From Halomonas sp. QHL1 (GTDB lineage Bacteria > Pseudomonadota > Gammaproteobacteria > Pseudomonadales > Halomonadaceae), in contig NZ_MINL01000001.1 of assembly GCF_001882345.1 (NCBI RefSeq), forward strand, positions 3,128,890-3,192,889: a stretch of DNA of 64,000 nucleotides, in the 5' to 3' direction. Below are positions 29,202-40,726 of this stretch, piece by piece. The first letter of the stretch is position 1; every line of letters starts with the position of its first letter. The position numbers and the translations under genes were made by a program. Under the pieces are notes generated by a model that ran no database searches, had not been told where the DNA came from, and worked only from the letters and a program-made list of their open reading frames with translations.

Positions 29202-29663
29202 GTGGCCACTAAACACGCTGCGCTTCACGCGCTGATCGAACCTGTTGTTGCTGCCATGGGCTTTGAGCTATGGGGCATCGACCATCTTTCCCAGGGCAAA
29301 AACTCGCGGCTGGTGATCTATATCGAGCGCGAGAGTGGTGTCAGCGTGGAAGACTGCGCAGATATTAGCCGCCAAGTCAGTGCTGTTATGGATGTAGAAG
29401 ACCCCATTGCCGGTGAGTACCGGTTGGAAGTCTCCTCGCCAGGCATGGCACGTCCCTTGTATTCCCTGGATCAGTTTACCCGCTTTCAAGGTCATCACGT
29501 CGCGCTGAAACTGCGCACTGCCTTTGATGGGCGGCGCAAGTATCAAGGGCTTTTGGTCGGTGTTGAGGGGGATGAAGTACTGCTGCAACTGGATGGCGAA
29601 GAGTACTGCTTTCCAATTGAGAGTATTGATTCAGCTCACATTGTACCGCAGTTCGACGATTGA
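29202..29663 (+). CDS. rimP: Ribosome maturation factor RimP
   Basis: 153 residues. It acts in 30S subunit assembly. Conserved blocks: LIEPVVAAMGFELWGIDHL, VSVEDCADISRQVSAVMDVEDPI and YRLEVSSPGMARPL. GTG 29202 is chosen because AGGAG lies eight bases upstream and the family begins here; a longer frame from 29091 adds about 37 unconserved residues. First gene of the nusA operon. Confidence 0.94.
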   Translation: MATKHAALHALIEPVVAAMGFELWGIDHLSQGKNSRLVIYIERESGVSVEDCADISRQVSAVMDVEDPIAGEYRLEVSSPGMARPLYSLDQFTRFQGHHVALKLRTAFDGRRKYQGLLVGVEGDEVLLQLDGEEYCFPIESIDSAHIVPQFDD

Positions 29664-29735
29664 CCGGGTGGCGGCGCTGCCGGCAGGCTGCCGGGGTGAT
29701 GCACATAAGGATAGGTTTTCTGGCGAGGCATACGC

Positions 29736-31250
29736 ATGAGTAAAGAAATTTTAATGGTCGTTGACGCGATCTCCAATGAGAAGGGCGTCCCGCGTGATGT
29801 CATTTTCGAAGCGGTAGAAGCCGCTCTTGCGAGCGCGTCACGCAAGCGTTTTGAAAGAGAAGAAGCCAATGTGCGCGTGCATATTGACCGTCGCACTGGC
29901 GAATACGAAACCTTCCGCACTTGGACTGTGGTGGAAGATGACGAATTCGAAACGCCAGATTACGAAATTAAAGAGAGCATCGCCGAGCAGCGTGATCCAC
30001 CGCTGAAGCTAGGCGATGTGGTCGAAAAAAGCATCGAAAACGCTTCGTTTGGCCGTATTGCTGCACAAACCGCCAAGCAGGTGATCGTACAGAAAGTGCG
30101 TGAAGCAGAGCGGGCCGAAGTCGTGCGCCAATATGCCGATCGCGAAGGCGAACTGGTTGCGGGCATCGTCAAAAAGACCACACGTGATGGCCTTATCATT
30201 GATTTGGGCGAAAACGCTGAGGCGTTTTTACCGCGCAATGAAATGATTCACGGCGAGCGTTACCGCATGAACGAGCGGGTACGTGCCCTGTTGGTCAAAG
30301 TCGACCCAGACGCTCGTGGCGCCCAGCTCCAGCTATCGCGGACGTGTCCCGAACTGATTATTGAGCTGTTCAAAATCGAAGTACCTGAAATCGCTGAGCA
30401 GTTGATTGAGATCAAAGGTGCTGCTCGCGACCCCGGTTCACGCGCCAAAATTGCGGTAAAAACCAATGATCGCCGCATTGATCCTGTCGGTGCGTGTGTG
30501 GGTATGCGCGGTTCGCGCGTTCAGGCGGTCTCTTCGGAGCTGCAAAACGAACGCGTTGATATCGTACTGTGGGACGATAATCCTGCCCAATTGGTAATTA
30601 ACGCCATGGCGCCCGCCGATGTTGGGTCTATCCTAGTGGACGAAGACGCTCACGCGATGGATGTGGCTGTGGCGCAGGACAACCTTGCTCAGGCCATTGG
30701 TCGGAGCGGTCAGAACGTGCGTTTGGCTTCTGAACTTACCGGCTGGCGGATTAATGTCATGACCGAAGAGGAAGCGGAGTCTAAGCGCGACCAAGAGATT
30801 GATAGCCTGGTTGACTCTTTTATTCAGCACCTTGAAGTGGATGAAGACGTCGCTCGCCTGTTAGTGGAAGAGGGGTTCACTACCCTGGAAGAAGTCGCCT
30901 ACGTGCCGATGGAAGAAATGCTCGAAATCGAAGAGTTCGATGAAGATATAGTAGAGCAGCTACGCGCACGTGCGAAAGACGAGCTGCTGACGATGGCAAT
31001 TGCCTCGGAAGAAGCGCTAGACGGTGCCCAGCCAGCAGCTGATCTGCTGGAGATGGATGGCATGGAGCGCCACCTGGCCTTCATTCTGGCCAGTCGCGGC
31101 ATTGTCACCATGGAAGATCTCGCCGAGCAGTCTGTCGACGATCTGGTCGATATCGAGGAGTTGGACGAAGCGCGCGCAGCGGCACTGATCATGACTGCCC
31201 GTGCGCCCTGGTTTGAAGTCGATGACGCATCGGATTCGAACACACAGTAA
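29736..31250 (+). CDS. nusA: Transcription termination/antitermination factor NusA
   Basis: 504 residues. The N-terminal RNA-polymerase-binding domain (1-125), S1 domain (about 135-200), two KH domains (about 225-345, with [15 protein letters not shown] and [15 protein letters not shown]) and two C-terminal acidic repeats (about 360-500) are all present. NusA binds elongating RNA polymerase, promotes pausing and hairpin termination, and joins antitermination at rRNA boxA. Two acidic C-terminal repeats are typical of gammaproteobacteria. Confidence 0.98.
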   Translation: MSKEILMVVDAISNEKGVPRDVIFEAVEAALASASRKRFEREEANVRVHIDRRTGEYETFRTWTVVEDDEFETPDYEIKESIAEQRDPPLKLGDVVEKSIENASFGRIAAQTAKQVIVQKVREAERAEVVRQYADREGELVAGIVKKTTRDGLIIDLGENAEAFLPRNEMIHGERYRMNERVRALLVKVDPDARGAQLQLSRTCPELIIELFKIEVPEIAEQLIEIKGAARDPGSRAKIAVKTNDRRIDPVGACVGMRGSRVQAVSSELQNERVDIVLWDDNPAQLVINAMAPADVGSILVDEDAHAMDVAVAQDNLAQAIGRSGQNVRLASELTGWRINVMTEEEAESKRDQEIDSLVDSFIQHLEVDEDVARLLVEEGFTTLEEVAYVPMEEMLEIEEFDEDIVEQLRARAKDELLTMAIASEEALDGAQPAADLLEMDGMERHLAFILASRGIVTMEDLAEQSVDDLVDIEELDEARAAALIMTARAPWFEVDDASDSNTQ

Positions 31251-31277
31251 ACAGGTCACGGGCTGAGGAGGGTCAAT

Positions 31278-33887
31278 ATGTCAGATATGACAGTTAAAGA
31301 TTTCGCAGGAAAGGTGGGCCGTGATGTGCCTCGCCTACTAGAGCAAATGAAAGAAGCGGGTTTAAAGCACGCTTCTGAAAGCGATGCTGTATCTGAAGAA
31401 GATAAGCAGAAGCTGCTGAGTTTCTTGAAGAAGAGCCACGGCGGTAGCGACACCGCTGAAGCAGGCAAAAACCGCATCACGCTGACGCGCAAAACCCGTA
31501 GCCGTATCAATACCGGCGAACGCGGTAAAACCATCGAAGTGCAGGTGCGTAAGAAAAAAACCTACGTCAAAAGCGCTGAAGATGAAAAGCCGAAAGCGCC
31601 GGAGCCTAGCTACACCGGCCCGCGCCAGCTAGTGGGCGATATGGCGGAAGCCGAAGCTGAGCGCAAAGTTACCGATGCGCGTGAAGCCGAAGAAAAAGCC
31701 GCAGCGAAGAAAGCCCGCGCTGCACAGGTAGCTGAGGCAACCGCGCGTAGCAATAAAGAAGCTGAAGCGACGGCGAGTAGTAACACGGCGCGAAGCGACA
31801 AAGAGGCTGGATCAACGCAAAAAGCGGCCAAAGCACCTGCTACGCCTGATGTTCAAGTGCCTAATCTTGAAATCGACGATACGCCGTCCGGTGACGATAT
31901 GCCGCCAGCGCCGCCGAAAGAAGGCCGCTCTGACCGTCGTACCGCTCCGCCGAAGAAAACGGCAGCGAAGGCTAAAGGTCGTCGTGACGATGAAGATCGT
32001 GGTGATCGCGAAGAGCGCAAGCGCGGTGGTGGCGGTAAGAAGGTGAAACGTGCCGAGCAACGTCGTGGTGGTCGCCGTGGTGGCAACCAGACTGGCAATG
32101 GCAAGCACGCTTTCCAGAAGCCGACCCAGCCGATTGTGCGTGAAGTATCGATCCCTGAATCTATCAGCGTGGCGGAATTGGCCGACAAAATGTCGATCAA
32201 GGCCAATGAAGTGATCAAGGCCATGTTTAACATGGGCGCGGCGGTTACCATCAACCAAACCATTGATCAGGATACGGCTGCGATCGTGGTGGAAGAGATG
32301 GGCCATACGGCGAAGCTGGTTAAAGATGACGCGCTGGAAACGGAAATGCTCGAAGGCATCTCCTACGAAGGCGAAGAGATCACGCGTTCACCCGTTGTGA
32401 CGGTGATGGGCCACGTTGACCACGGTAAAACCTCGCTGCTGGATTACATCCGTAAAGCGAAAGTGGCGACCGGTGAAGCCGGTGGTATTACCCAGCATAT
32501 CGGTGCCTACCACGTTGAAGATAACCACGGTGGCGTGACCTTCCTGGATACCCCAGGCCACGCGGCGTTTACCGCCATGCGTGCCCGTGGTGCCAAGGCG
32601 ACGGACGTGGTTATTCTGGTCGTTGCAGCGGATGACGGCGTTATGCCTCAGACGATTGAGGCGATTGAGCACTCCAAAGCCGCTGAAGTGCCCATGGTGG
32701 TAGCGGTCAACAAGATCGACAAAGATGGTATCGATCTTGATCGCATCAAGAATGAGCTTTCGCAGCACGGCGTGATTTCGGAAGAGTGGGGCGGTGATAC
32801 ACAGTTTGTACACGTGTCTGCTAAGACCGGTGAAGGTATGGAAGAGCTGCTGGAAGCGATCCAGTTGGCTTCTGAAGTGCTTGAGCTAAAAGCCGTGCCT
32901 TCCGCGCCGGGTAAAGGTGTGGTGGTTGAGTCACGCCTTGATAAAGGTCGTGGTCCGGTCGCTACCGTACTGGTTCAGAACGGCACGCTGAAAAAGGGCG
33001 ATATCGTTCTGGCTGGCCTTCACTACGGTCGTGTACGTGCGCTGACTAACGAACTTGCCCAGCAGGTTGATTCGGTTGGCCCTGCGATGCCGGTCGAGAT
33101 TCAAGGCTTGGGCGGTACGCCAGATGCCGGTGATGACTTTATGGTCGTCGCTGACGAGAAAAAAGCCCGCGAAGTGGCGAACTTCCGTCAAGGCAAATAC
33201 CGCGAAGTGCGCCTGGCGCGTCAGCAGAAGGCCAAGCTGGAGAACATGTTCAGCCAGATGGGCCAAGACGAAGTGGCCAAGGTCAACATCGTTCTCAAAG
33301 CCGACGTTCAAGGCTCGCTGGAAGCGATCAAAGGCGCTCTGGAAGAGCTCTCCACTGATGAAGTGGAAGTGGCTGTGGTTTCCTCGGGTGTCGGTGGTAT
33401 CACCGGTACCGATGCCAACCTGGCGCTTGCGTCGGAAGCCATCGTCGTCGGCTTTAACGTTCGTGCTGACGCCGCTGCCCGCGAGATCGTTGAGCGCGAA
33501 GGCCTGGATCTGCGTTACTACAGCGTTATTTACCAGCTGATCGACGAGGTCAAACAGGCGATGAGCGGTATGCTCGCACCTGAGTGGAAAGAAGAGATCG
33601 TCGGTATTGCTGAAGTACGCGATGTGTTCCGTGCGCCGAAGATTGGTGCCATCGCCGGTTGTATGGTGGTTGAAGGCAGCGTGCATCGTAATAAGAAGAT
33701 CCGCGTGTTGCGTGATGACGTGGTGATCTACGAAGGCGAGCTCGAATCGCTGCGCCGCTTCAAAGACGATGTGCAGGAAGTGCGCAACGGCATGGAGTGT
33801 GGTATCGGTGTGAAGAACTACAACGATGTCCAAGTCGGCGATAAGATCGAAGTCTTCGACCAAGTGAAGGTCGAGCGTAGCCTGTAA
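31278..33887 (+). CDS. infB: Translation initiation factor IF-2
   Basis: 869 residues. An N-terminal IF2_N module ([23 protein letters not shown]) is followed by a long charged, low-complexity linker (about 60-280) and a second IF2_N ([22 protein letters not shown]). The GTPase domain starts at [12 protein letters not shown] with DTPGH and NKID; domains II, III and IV follow. IF-2 brings fMet-tRNA to the 30S subunit and promotes 50S joining. The charged linker is the usual variable part. It is 27 bases after nusA. Confidence 0.98.
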   Translation: MSDMTVKDFAGKVGRDVPRLLEQMKEAGLKHASESDAVSEEDKQKLLSFLKKSHGGSDTAEAGKNRITLTRKTRSRINTGERGKTIEVQVRKKKTYVKSAEDEKPKAPEPSYTGPRQLVGDMAEAEAERKVTDAREAEEKAAAKKARAAQVAEATARSNKEAEATASSNTARSDKEAGSTQKAAKAPATPDVQVPNLEIDDTPSGDDMPPAPPKEGRSDRRTAPPKKTAAKAKGRRDDEDRGDREERKRGGGGKKVKRAEQRRGGRRGGNQTGNGKHAFQKPTQPIVREVSIPESISVAELADKMSIKANEVIKAMFNMGAAVTINQTIDQDTAAIVVEEMGHTAKLVKDDALETEMLEGISYEGEEITRSPVVTVMGHVDHGKTSLLDYIRKAKVATGEAGGITQHIGAYHVEDNHGGVTFLDTPGHAAFTAMRARGAKATDVVILVVAADDGVMPQTIEAIEHSKAAEVPMVVAVNKIDKDGIDLDRIKNELSQHGVISEEWGGDTQFVHVSAKTGEGMEELLEAIQLASEVLELKAVPSAPGKGVVVESRLDKGRGPVATVLVQNGTLKKGDIVLAGLHYGRVRALTNELAQQVDSVGPAMPVEIQGLGGTPDAGDDFMVVADEKKAREVANFRQGKYREVRLARQQKAKLENMFSQMGQDEVAKVNIVLKADVQGSLEAIKGALEELSTDEVEVAVVSSGVGGITGTDANLALASEAIVVGFNVRADAAAREIVEREGLDLRYYSVIYQLIDEVKQAMSGMLAPEWKEEIVGIAEVRDVFRAPKIGAIAGCMVVEGSVHRNKKIRVLRDDVVIYEGELESLRRFKDDVQEVRNGMECGIGVKNYNDVQVGDKIEVFDQVKVERSL

Positions 33888-33905
33888 GGCTGCGAGGAGC
33901 TAAAC

Positions 33906-34340
33906 ATGCGCGAATTTAAGCGTACCGACCGGGTAGCCGACCAGCTCCAAAAGGAGCTGGCGGTGCTGATCCAACGAGAAGTGAAAGACCCGCGTTTAGG
34001 CATGGTCACGGTCAGCGGTGTCACCGTTAGCCGTGACCTTGGCTACTCCGACGTCTACGTCACTCTGTTGGGTGAGCAAGAGCCCGAGCGTATTAAAGAG
34101 AATCTGCAGGTGCTTAAGCGCGCTGCCGGTTTTCTAAGAAGCCAGATTGCCAAGCGCATCAAGCTACGTCACGTACCGGAGCTGCGTTTTCATTTCGATG
34201 AGAGTGTGGTGCGCGGTCAGCAGCTTTCTTCATTGATTGATGAAGCGGTGACGACGGATCGTGCACGCTATCAAGACGATGATGATTATCAAGACAGTGA
34301 CCCAGACACCGACGCCCAACAAAGTGAGAAAACTCGCTAG
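33906..34340 (+). CDS. rbfA: 30S ribosome-binding factor RbfA
   Basis: 144 residues. It has the KH-like fold, with REFKRTDRVADQLQKELAVLIQREVKDPRLGMVTVSGV, then SRDLGYSDVYVT and the C-terminal ELRFHFDESV. It helps mature 16S rRNA 5' helix 1 and is important at low temperature. The last ~25 residues are an acidic tail. Its stop overlaps the truB GTG by one base. Confidence 0.96.
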   Translation: MREFKRTDRVADQLQKELAVLIQREVKDPRLGMVTVSGVTVSRDLGYSDVYVTLLGEQEPERIKENLQVLKRAAGFLRSQIAKRIKLRHVPELRFHFDESVVRGQQLSSLIDEAVTTDRARYQDDDDYQDSDPDTDAQQSEKTR

Positions 34341-35260
34341 TGGCGCGTCAACGTCGCGGTTTGCCGGTCAATGGCGTACTGCTGCTGGATAAGCCCAAGG
34401 GCGTTTCCAGCAACCATGCGCTGCAGCGTGTGCGTCGGCTGTTCCAGGCTCAAAAAGCCGGGCACACCGGTACGCTAGACCCGATGGCCACCGGCTTATT
34501 GCCGATTTGCCTAGGCGAAGCGACCAAGTTTTCATCGCACTTGCTGGAAGCCGATAAGGTGTATCGCACCCGGGTAGAACTGGGGGTGATCACCGATACC
34601 GGCGATGTGGAAGGTAAGATTATTGAGCAGCATGAGGTTCCCAGCCTAAGCGTCGATGACGTGGAAGCTGTGCTCACCCGTTTTCGTGGTGAGATTGACC
34701 AAGTGCCGCCCATGTATTCGGCGCTAAAGCATCAGGGCAAAAAACTCTACGAGTTAGCCCGTGAAGGTAAACATGTAGAGCGTGCAGCACGGCGCGTAAG
34801 CGTGTATGATGCGCGCCTGCTATCGTTTGAAGGCACTGCTTTCGAGCTGGAAGTAAGCTGCAGTAAAGGCACTTACATCCGCACGTTAGCCGGAGATATT
34901 GGTCAAGCGCTTGGCTGTGGTGCGCACATCAGTCAACTAAGAAGGCTCAAAACCGGGCCCTTTTTAGCCGACGCGATGTGGACGCTAGAGGCCTTGGAAG
35001 CATTGGCCGATCAAGCGGCGCTTGAAGCTGAGCTAATGCCCGTGGATGTGCTGGTGGATCATTTACCGTTACTGACGGTAGACGACACCGCCCATTCTCG
35101 TTTGGCCCATGGCCAGCCAGCTGCTCTCGAAACCGGTGCATTAGCCCCGGACGAAGTAGCTAGACTTTATTACGCCGAGACGTTTATCGGCCTTGGCGTA
35201 GTGAAAGGTGCCCAGGAAGTGGCGCCTAAGCGACTGTTAAGTACTGTCGCTATTTCGTGA
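34340..35260 (+). CDS. truB: tRNA pseudouridine-55 synthase TruB
   Basis: 306 residues. It makes pseudouridine 55 in the T-loop of elongator tRNAs. Catalytic Asp is in HTGTLDPMATGLLPICLG; YRTRVELGVITDTGD and KGTYIRTLAGDIGQALG are also conserved. GTG start at 34340, overlapping the rbfA stop codon by one base, which implies termination-reinitiation. It has the C-terminal extension usual in gammaproteobacteria. Confidence 0.97.
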   Translation: MARQRRGLPVNGVLLLDKPKGVSSNHALQRVRRLFQAQKAGHTGTLDPMATGLLPICLGEATKFSSHLLEADKVYRTRVELGVITDTGDVEGKIIEQHEVPSLSVDDVEAVLTRFRGEIDQVPPMYSALKHQGKKLYELAREGKHVERAARRVSVYDARLLSFEGTAFELEVSCSKGTYIRTLAGDIGQALGCGAHISQLRRLKTGPFLADAMWTLEALEALADQAALEAELMPVDVLVDHLPLLTVDDTAHSRLAHGQPAALETGALAPDEVARLYYAETFIGLGVVKGAQEVAPKRLLSTVAIS

Positions 35261-35368
35261 GATACGTTGCAAGGAAGCGACTATCTACGTGAAAATAGTA
35301 GCCTGAGACTGCAAATATGCGTGGTCTCAACCATTCATTTTTAGGCATATTGCTTACTGGAGAGACAG

Positions 35369-35638
35369 ATGGCTTTAACCGCTGAGAAGAAGGCCGAGAT
35401 CGTCACCGAATACGGCCGCGGCGACAACGATACCGGTTCCCCTGAAGTGCAAGTTGCACTGCTGAGCGCCAATATTAATGGCCTGCAGGATCACTTCAAG
35501 ACCAACAAACAGGATCACCACTCTCGTCGTGGTCTGATCCGCATGGTTAACCAGCGTCGTAAGCTGCTGGACTACCTAAAGCGTAAAGATTTCGAACGCT
35601 ATCAGTCCCTGATTCAGCGTTTAGGTCTGCGTCGTTAA
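35369..35638 (+). CDS. rpsO: 30S ribosomal protein S15
   Basis: 89 residues, exact family length. The [44 protein letters not shown] core binds the 16S central domain early in assembly. The 108-bp leader contains a TGAGAC/GTCTCA inverted repeat (about 35306-35330), a possible autoregulatory structure like the S15 pseudoknot in E. coli. It is followed by a strong terminator before pnp. Confidence 0.98.
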   Translation: MALTAEKKAEIVTEYGRGDNDTGSPEVQVALLSANINGLQDHFKTNKQDHHSRRGLIRMVNQRRKLLDYLKRKDFERYQSLIQRLGLRR

Positions 35639-35658
35639 GCATTAACGGCAACGATTAG

Positions 35659-35693
35659 AAACGGGCAGCTCCTTGGGAGCTGCCCGTTTTTTT
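35659..35693 (+). terminator. Terminator after rpsO
   Basis: AAACGGGCAGCTCC pairs with GGAGCTGCCCGTTT across a short loop, followed by T4. In E. coli a terminator also partly separates rpsO from pnp. Confidence 0.92.
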
Positions 35694-35834
35694 ATGTTTC
35701 GTGTTTACCCTAATAGTCCTAGAGGCGAGACGGAACTGGTAGCCCTATCGTGCTCTAGCGCCTAGAATGGTAACGAGTCAAAACGACCTAAACGAATAGA
35801 CAAGTAGATATTGATAATGCTGAAGGAAGTCGCT

Positions 35835-37985
35835 GTGAATCCGGTAAAGAAAACGTTCCAGTACGGTCGTAGCACCGTCACGCTCGAAACCGGGCGTATT
35901 GCTCGCCAGGCTACCGGCGCTGTCATGGTAACAATGGATGACACCGTCGTACTGTGTACCGTGGTTGCTCGTAAAGAGGCAAACCCGAGCCAACCCTTTT
36001 TCCCCCTCTCGGTACACTACCAAGAGAAAACTTACGCAGTGGGTAAGATTCCTGGCGGCTTCTTCAAGCGCGAAGGACGCCCCACTGAGAAAGAGACGCT
36101 GACCTCGCGTCTGATTGATCGCCCGATCCGTCCGCTGTTCCCCAAAGGCTTTATGAACGAAGTGCAGGTCGTCTGTACCGTTCTCTCCACCGACCGTAAC
36201 CACGATCCGGATATTGCCGCTCTGCTGGGTACCTCCGCGGCGTTGAGCATCTCTGGCGTGCCGTTTAGTGGCCCGATTGGCGCAGCCCGCGTTGGTTTTA
36301 ACGAAGAGCAAGGCTACTTCCTCAACCCAACGGTTGAAGAGCTGGCCACCTCTGAGCTCGACATGGTCGTCGCCGGTACTGAAAAAGCTGTGCTGATGGT
36401 TGAGTCTGAAGCCAAAGAGCTGCTCGAAGACGAAATGCTGGGTGCCGTACTGTTTGGCCACCAGGAAATGCAGGTCGCTATCAGTGCCATTAACGAACTG
36501 GTTGCCGAAGCGGGCAAGCCGCGCTGGGAGTGGCAGGCCGCCGAAGAGAACCAAGCGCTTAAAGCCGCTATGGCCGATGCCTTTGAAGCTAAAGTGGGCG
36601 ACGCTTACCGCATCACCGACAAAATGCAGCGCCAGGATGCACTGGCTGAGTTGAAAGACCAGGCGATTGAACAGCTGGCAGCTGATGAAGGCGAGCCGGT
36701 TAACGACAAGTTCAGTAAAGATGACGTCAAAGGTGCCTTTGCTGGCCTGGAAAAACGCGTTGTGCGTTCACGGGTGGTAAAAGGCGAGCCACGTATTGAT
36801 GGTCGTGATAATCAAACCGTTCGTCCGCTGGCCATCGAAGTCGGTGTGCTGCCTAAAGCGCACGGTTCTGCCATCTTTACACGTGGTGAAACCCAAGCGA
36901 TTGCGGTAGCTACGCTGGGCACGCTGCGTGATTCACAGCTAATTGAATCACTGGAGGGCGAGCGTAAAGACCGCTTTATGCTGCACTACAACTTCCCTCC
37001 CTACTCGGTGGGTGAAGCTGGCTTTATGGGTGGCCCGAAGCGTCGCGAAATCGGCCATGGCCGATTAGCACGTCGTGGCGTGCAGGCGATGCTGCCGTCG
37101 GAAGACGTCTTCCCCTATACCATCCGTGTCGTCTCTGAAATTACCGAGTCTAACGGCTCAAGCTCGATGGCCTCTGTATGTGGCTCTTCGCTGGCGTTGA
37201 TGGATGCAGGCGTGCCGCTAAAAGCACCGGTCGCCGGTATTGCTATGGGCCTGGTGAAAGACGCCGACGGCTTTGCAGTATTGACCGATATCCTGGGTGA
37301 CGAAGATCACCTTGGCGATATGGACTTTAAAGTTGCCGGTTCCGAAGAGGGTGTCACCGCCCTGCAGATGGACATCAAGATCGAAGGCATCAACGAAGAG
37401 ATTATGGAGCTCGCGCTGCAGCAAGCACTGACCGCGCGGTTGAGTATTCTCGAGCAGATGAATGTCGTGATCAGCCAGAGCCGTAGCGATGTCTCCGACA
37501 ACGCGCCGTCCATGGCAACGATCAAAATCGACCCAGACAAGATCCGCGACGTAATCGGTAAAGGCGGCGCAATGATTCGCAAAATCTGCGAAGACACCGG
37601 CGCCTCTATCGACCTTGACGACGATGGCACCGTACGCATCTATGCGGAAGATAAAGCCGCCGCCAAGCGTGCGATTGACACCGTACTGGCGATTACCGCA
37701 GAAGCGGAAATCGGCAAGCTGTATAACGGCAAGGTCGTGCGTATTGCCGACTTCGGTGCGTTTGTTAACATCATGCCGGGTACCGATGGCCTGGTGCATA
37801 TCTCGCAAATCGTTGCCGAGCGCGTTAACAACGTGCGCGACTTCTTGAACGAAGGCGATGATGTGATCGTTAAGGTGCTTGATATCGACAACCGCAACCG
37901 CGTGAAGCTGTCGATGAAAGAGATCACCGAAGAAGAGAAAGCCGCTTTTGCAGCGGAAGCAGCGGAAACCGAAGCGACGATTTAA
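35835..37985 (+). CDS. pnp: Polyribonucleotide nucleotidyltransferase (PNPase)
   Basis: 716 residues from GTG 35835. AAGGAAG precedes this codon by 5-6 bases, and the homologues begin NPVxKxFQYG, so the longer TTG/ATG frames (35811, 35817) are less likely. Two RNase PH domains (about 1-240 and 320-550) flank a helical linker; KH ([21 protein letters not shown]) and S1 ([26 protein letters not shown]) domains end the protein. It degrades RNA 3'-5' with phosphate and is part of the degradosome. It may be autoregulated through its leader as in E. coli, but the hairpin was not resolved. Confidence 0.97.
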   Translation: MNPVKKTFQYGRSTVTLETGRIARQATGAVMVTMDDTVVLCTVVARKEANPSQPFFPLSVHYQEKTYAVGKIPGGFFKREGRPTEKETLTSRLIDRPIRPLFPKGFMNEVQVVCTVLSTDRNHDPDIAALLGTSAALSISGVPFSGPIGAARVGFNEEQGYFLNPTVEELATSELDMVVAGTEKAVLMVESEAKELLEDEMLGAVLFGHQEMQVAISAINELVAEAGKPRWEWQAAEENQALKAAMADAFEAKVGDAYRITDKMQRQDALAELKDQAIEQLAADEGEPVNDKFSKDDVKGAFAGLEKRVVRSRVVKGEPRIDGRDNQTVRPLAIEVGVLPKAHGSAIFTRGETQAIAVATLGTLRDSQLIESLEGERKDRFMLHYNFPPYSVGEAGFMGGPKRREIGHGRLARRGVQAMLPSEDVFPYTIRVVSEITESNGSSSMASVCGSSLALMDAGVPLKAPVAGIAMGLVKDADGFAVLTDILGDEDHLGDMDFKVAGSEEGVTALQMDIKIEGINEEIMELALQQALTARLSILEQMNVVISQSRSDVSDNAPSMATIKIDPDKIRDVIGKGGAMIRKICEDTGASIDLDDDGTVRIYAEDKAAAKRAIDTVLAITAEAEIGKLYNGKVVRIADFGAFVNIMPGTDGLVHISQIVAERVNNVRDFLNEGDDVIVKVLDIDNRNRVKLSMKEITEEEKAAFAAEAAETEATI

Positions 37986-38022
37986 TGAGTACGATATAAA
38001 TCGCTAGTAAGGTTTCTGACAC

Positions 38023-38059
38023 CGCCCTCGTAGCCTCTGGCTGCGGGGGCGTTGTTTTT
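38023..38059 (+). terminator. Terminator after pnp
   Basis: A 13-bp stem (38023-38035 with 38039-38051, three-base loop TCT) containing two G-U pairs, followed by TTGTTTTT. Confidence 0.85.
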
Positions 38060-38117
38060 GCTAGGTACTGTTTTTGCTAGGTACTGTTTTTGCTAAGTAC
38101 TTTTTTGCTAGTTATAG
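38055..38117 (+). repeat. 16-bp tandem repeat downstream of pnp
   Basis: TTTTTGCTAGGTACTG occurs twice exactly (38055-38070, 38071-38086), then as TTTTTGCTAAGTACTT (38087-38102), then a decayed copy. The array starts in the T-tract of the pnp terminator. Confidence 0.9.
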
Positions 38118-38173
38118 TTTTGTTGTTAGGTATAGCTTTGTTCGCCGGGATTTAAAGAGTCAGGGAGCAGTAG

Positions 38174-39343
38174 ATGGAGCAGGAGCAAGCGCCGCGTTGG
38201 TGGGCGGTGGTGGCCGTGATGATCGGCATTTTTTTATTGGTGACCGCGGAGCAATTGCCGATTGGGTTGCTTTCCCAGGTGGCGTTGAGCATGGGCGTTA
38301 CCCCCGGCATGGCAGGTTTAATGGTCACCGTGCCAGGCGTGGTCGCTGCCTTTTCTGCGCCACTCTTGCCGGTCGCGGTAGGGCGCTTGGATAGGCGCAT
38401 TATGCTCACGGTATTGATGGCCGTGATGGTGGTAGGGAGTGTGCTGTCGGCATTGGCCAGCAGCTTTATCCTGCTGCTCGCCGCCCGGGTATTAGTGGGG
38501 CTTAGTATTGGTGGATTTTGGGCGGTGGCGGGCAGTATTGCCCCACGGCTTGTACCTGAAGCCCAAGTGCCAAAAGCGATGACGATGATTTTTGGTGGTG
38601 TAGCGGCAGCCTCGGTGCTGGGTGTGCCGTTGGGCACGCTGCTGGGGGATCTAAGCAACTGGCGGGTCGCCTTTGGGGCGCTGGGAGGGCTAAGCCTGTT
38701 AACGGCAGTAGCGCTGTGGTGCTGGCTTCCGCCGCTACCACCGCGGGAACCTGTGCGTCTGCGCGTATTGGCGCAGCAGTTTAGCAATCGCGGTGTGCGA
38801 GTCGCGGTGTTAACCACTGCCTTTGTAGTGGTTGGCCACTTTGCCGCCTACACCTTTATTAGTCCCATCCTGCAAGAGATCAGCGGTATTTCCCAACGTC
38901 ATGTGAGCAGCCTGCTGCTGCTCTACGGTGCGGCAGGCATTGTGGGCAATATTGCGGCAGGCATGTTCGCCGGGCGCCACCCTTATCGCGCGGTGCTGGT
39001 GATTCCCAGCCTGCTGCTTATTGTGGTGGCCGTGTTTCCGCTGCTGGGTGTTCAGCCGAGCAGCGGTGTGATGCTGCTGATGGTGTGGGGTGCGGTGTTT
39101 GGTAGTGTATCGGTGAGTATTCAAACCTGGATTCTACGCACAGCACCCAATACCGAAGCCGCCACGGCTTTGATGGCATTTACCTTCAATATGTCGATTG
39201 GACTGGGCGCCATGCTAGGTGGGCGTATCGTCGATGGCACTAGCCTACCCATTGCCATGTGGGCCGCAGCGGGATTATTCCTGCTGGGGGCGCTGTTGGT
39301 ACTGAGCACGCCAGCCAAGGTAGTTGGCCAGAAAACACGTTGA
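38174..39343 (+). CDS. MFS efflux transporter (NepI/AraJ-like)
   Basis: 389 residues with about twelve membrane helices. The first helix contains the family pattern WWAVVAVMIGIFLLVTAEQLPIGLLSQVA; loop 2-3 has the MFS GRLDRR motif and helix 5 the exporter-type GVAAASVLGVPLGTLLGDLSNWR. It fits the DHA1/NepI-AraJ-YdhP group of small-molecule exporters. A purine-nucleoside, sugar or drug substrate is possible; sequence does not say. It lies alone between pnp and a convergent thiolase gene. Confidence 0.88.
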   Translation: MEQEQAPRWWAVVAVMIGIFLLVTAEQLPIGLLSQVALSMGVTPGMAGLMVTVPGVVAAFSAPLLPVAVGRLDRRIMLTVLMAVMVVGSVLSALASSFILLLAARVLVGLSIGGFWAVAGSIAPRLVPEAQVPKAMTMIFGGVAAASVLGVPLGTLLGDLSNWRVAFGALGGLSLLTAVALWCWLPPLPPREPVRLRVLAQQFSNRGVRVAVLTTAFVVVGHFAAYTFISPILQEISGISQRHVSSLLLLYGAAGIVGNIAAGMFAGRHPYRAVLVIPSLLLIVVAVFPLLGVQPSSGVMLLMVWGAVFGSVSVSIQTWILRTAPNTEAATALMAFTFNMSIGLGAMLGGRIVDGTSLPIAMWAAAGLFLLGALLVLSTPAKVVGQKTR

Positions 39344-39353
39344 GCCAGTCGGT

Positions 39354-39386
39354 GTAAAAAAATGCCCCCGTAAGCAGCGGGGCATT
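39354..39386 (-). terminator. Terminator of the thiolase gene
   Basis: Minus strand AATGCCCC (39386-39379) pairs with GGGGCATT (39368-39361), followed by a T-run (A-run 39354-39360 on the plus strand). It also lies at the 3' end of the MFS gene. Confidence 0.8.
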
Positions 39387-39412
39387 GGTTATGCGCTCAC
39401 CTCAAACAATAA

Positions 39413-40591
39413 TCAAGGACGCTCGATAGCCAGCGCTACGCCCTGACCGCCGCCGATACATAGCGTTGCGAGGCCTTTCTTGGCGTCGCGGGCGATCATT
39501 TCGTGGAGCAGCGTCACGAACACGCGACAGCCAGAGGCGCCGATCGGGTGGCCTAGGGCAATCGCGCCGCCGTTGACGTTCACTTTAGAGGTGTCCCAAC
39601 CTAGTTCTTTGTTGACGGATAGCGCCTGGGCGGCAAACGCTTCGTTGGCCTCTACCAAGTCCAGGTCGTCCAGGCTCCAGCCGGCTTTTTCAAGGCAGCG
39701 GCGAGTGGCCGGTGCGGGGCCGATACCCATAATGGCAGGGTCAACGCCTGCGTTGGAGTAAGCCGCTATGCGTGCCAGTGGCTCTAGTCCCAACTGTTTA
39801 GCTTTTTCGGCGGAGCAGAGCATAACCACCGCCGCGCCGTCGTTGAGCGCCGAGGCGTTACCGGCGGTAACGGTGCCGTCTTTCTTAAACGCGGGGCGCA
39901 TGCCGCCAAGCTTCTCAGCGGTAACTTCGCGTGGATTTTCGTCGGTATCAAACACCACCGGGTCGCCTTTGCGCTGGGGAATTTCCACCGGCACGATCTG
40001 GCTTTTGAATTTGCCCTCTTTGATGGCGGCAGCGGCTTTCTGCTGCGACGCCGCGGCGAACTCATCCATTGCTTCGCGAGTGATGCCGTACTTTTCGGCT
40101 AAGTTCTCGGCGGTAATGCCCATATGGTAGTTGTTGAAAGCGTCCCATAAGCCGTCGTGCACCATGGAATCAATCGCCTTCCAATCACCCATGCGCTGGC
40201 CGTTACGGGAATTGGGCAGGACGTGTGGCGAGGCGGACATATTCTCCTGGCCGCCGGCCAGAATAAGTTCGGCATCGCCGCAGCGAATTGCCTGGGTCGC
40301 GAGGTGCAGCGCTTTAAGGCCGGAGCCACACACTTTGTTGATGGTCATGGCGGGTACTGAGTCCGGTAGGCCGCCTTTAATCGCCGCTTGGCGCGCAGGG
40401 TTTTGGCCAACGCCCGCAGTGAGCACCTGGCCTAGCAGTACTTCGTCAACTTGATCGGGAGAAACGCCGGTGGAGGCGAGGATATCCTTGATCACCAGGG
40501 CGCCTAGGTCGCTCGCGGGAATACCTGCGAGGGAACCACCGAAAGCGCCCACGGCGGTGCGGCGTGCCGCAACAATGACTACTTCTTGCAT
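39413..40591 (-). CDS. Acetyl-CoA C-acetyltransferase (thiolase)
   Basis: 392 residues, the biosynthetic-thiolase size. Nucleophile Cys88 is in [15 protein letters not shown]; the [14 protein letters not shown] loop, His in [11 protein letters not shown] and the second catalytic Cys in [10 protein letters not shown] are present. It condenses two acetyl-CoA to acetoacetyl-CoA, or runs in reverse. Halomonads make polyhydroxybutyrate and this could serve as PhaA, but no phaB or phaC is adjacent, so the pathway is inferred. It lies 190 bp downstream of panD on the same strand, with a terminator between. Confidence 0.93.
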   Translation of the reverse strand: MQEVVIVAARRTAVGAFGGSLAGIPASDLGALVIKDILASTGVSPDQVDEVLLGQVLTAGVGQNPARQAAIKGGLPDSVPAMTINKVCGSGLKALHLATQAIRCGDAELILAGGQENMSASPHVLPNSRNGQRMGDWKAIDSMVHDGLWDAFNNYHMGITAENLAEKYGITREAMDEFAAASQQKAAAAIKEGKFKSQIVPVEIPQRKGDPVVFDTDENPREVTAEKLGGMRPAFKKDGTVTAGNASALNDGAAVVMLCSAEKAKQLGLEPLARIAAYSNAGVDPAIMGIGPAPATRRCLEKAGWSLDDLDLVEANEAFAAQALSVNKELGWDTSKVNVNGGAIALGHPIGASGCRVFVTLLHEMIARDAKKGLATLCIGGGQGVALAIERP

Positions 40592-40726
40592 AAAATGACT
40601 CCTGGAGTAATTAACAGACAGTCTGATGCCAGATGCCCGATAGGCGTGCTCTGTCAGCCGTATTTCTCAGCCGTCTCTTCAGCATAGGGGAAGGTGATGT
40701 GTTGCGGCAATAAACCTTTATGGGCA

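Noticed and set aside
32931..33863. 310-codon minus-strand frame opposite infB
   Set aside because: Antisense to conserved IF-2 domains, His/Asn-rich composition typical of shadow frames, no recognisable family.
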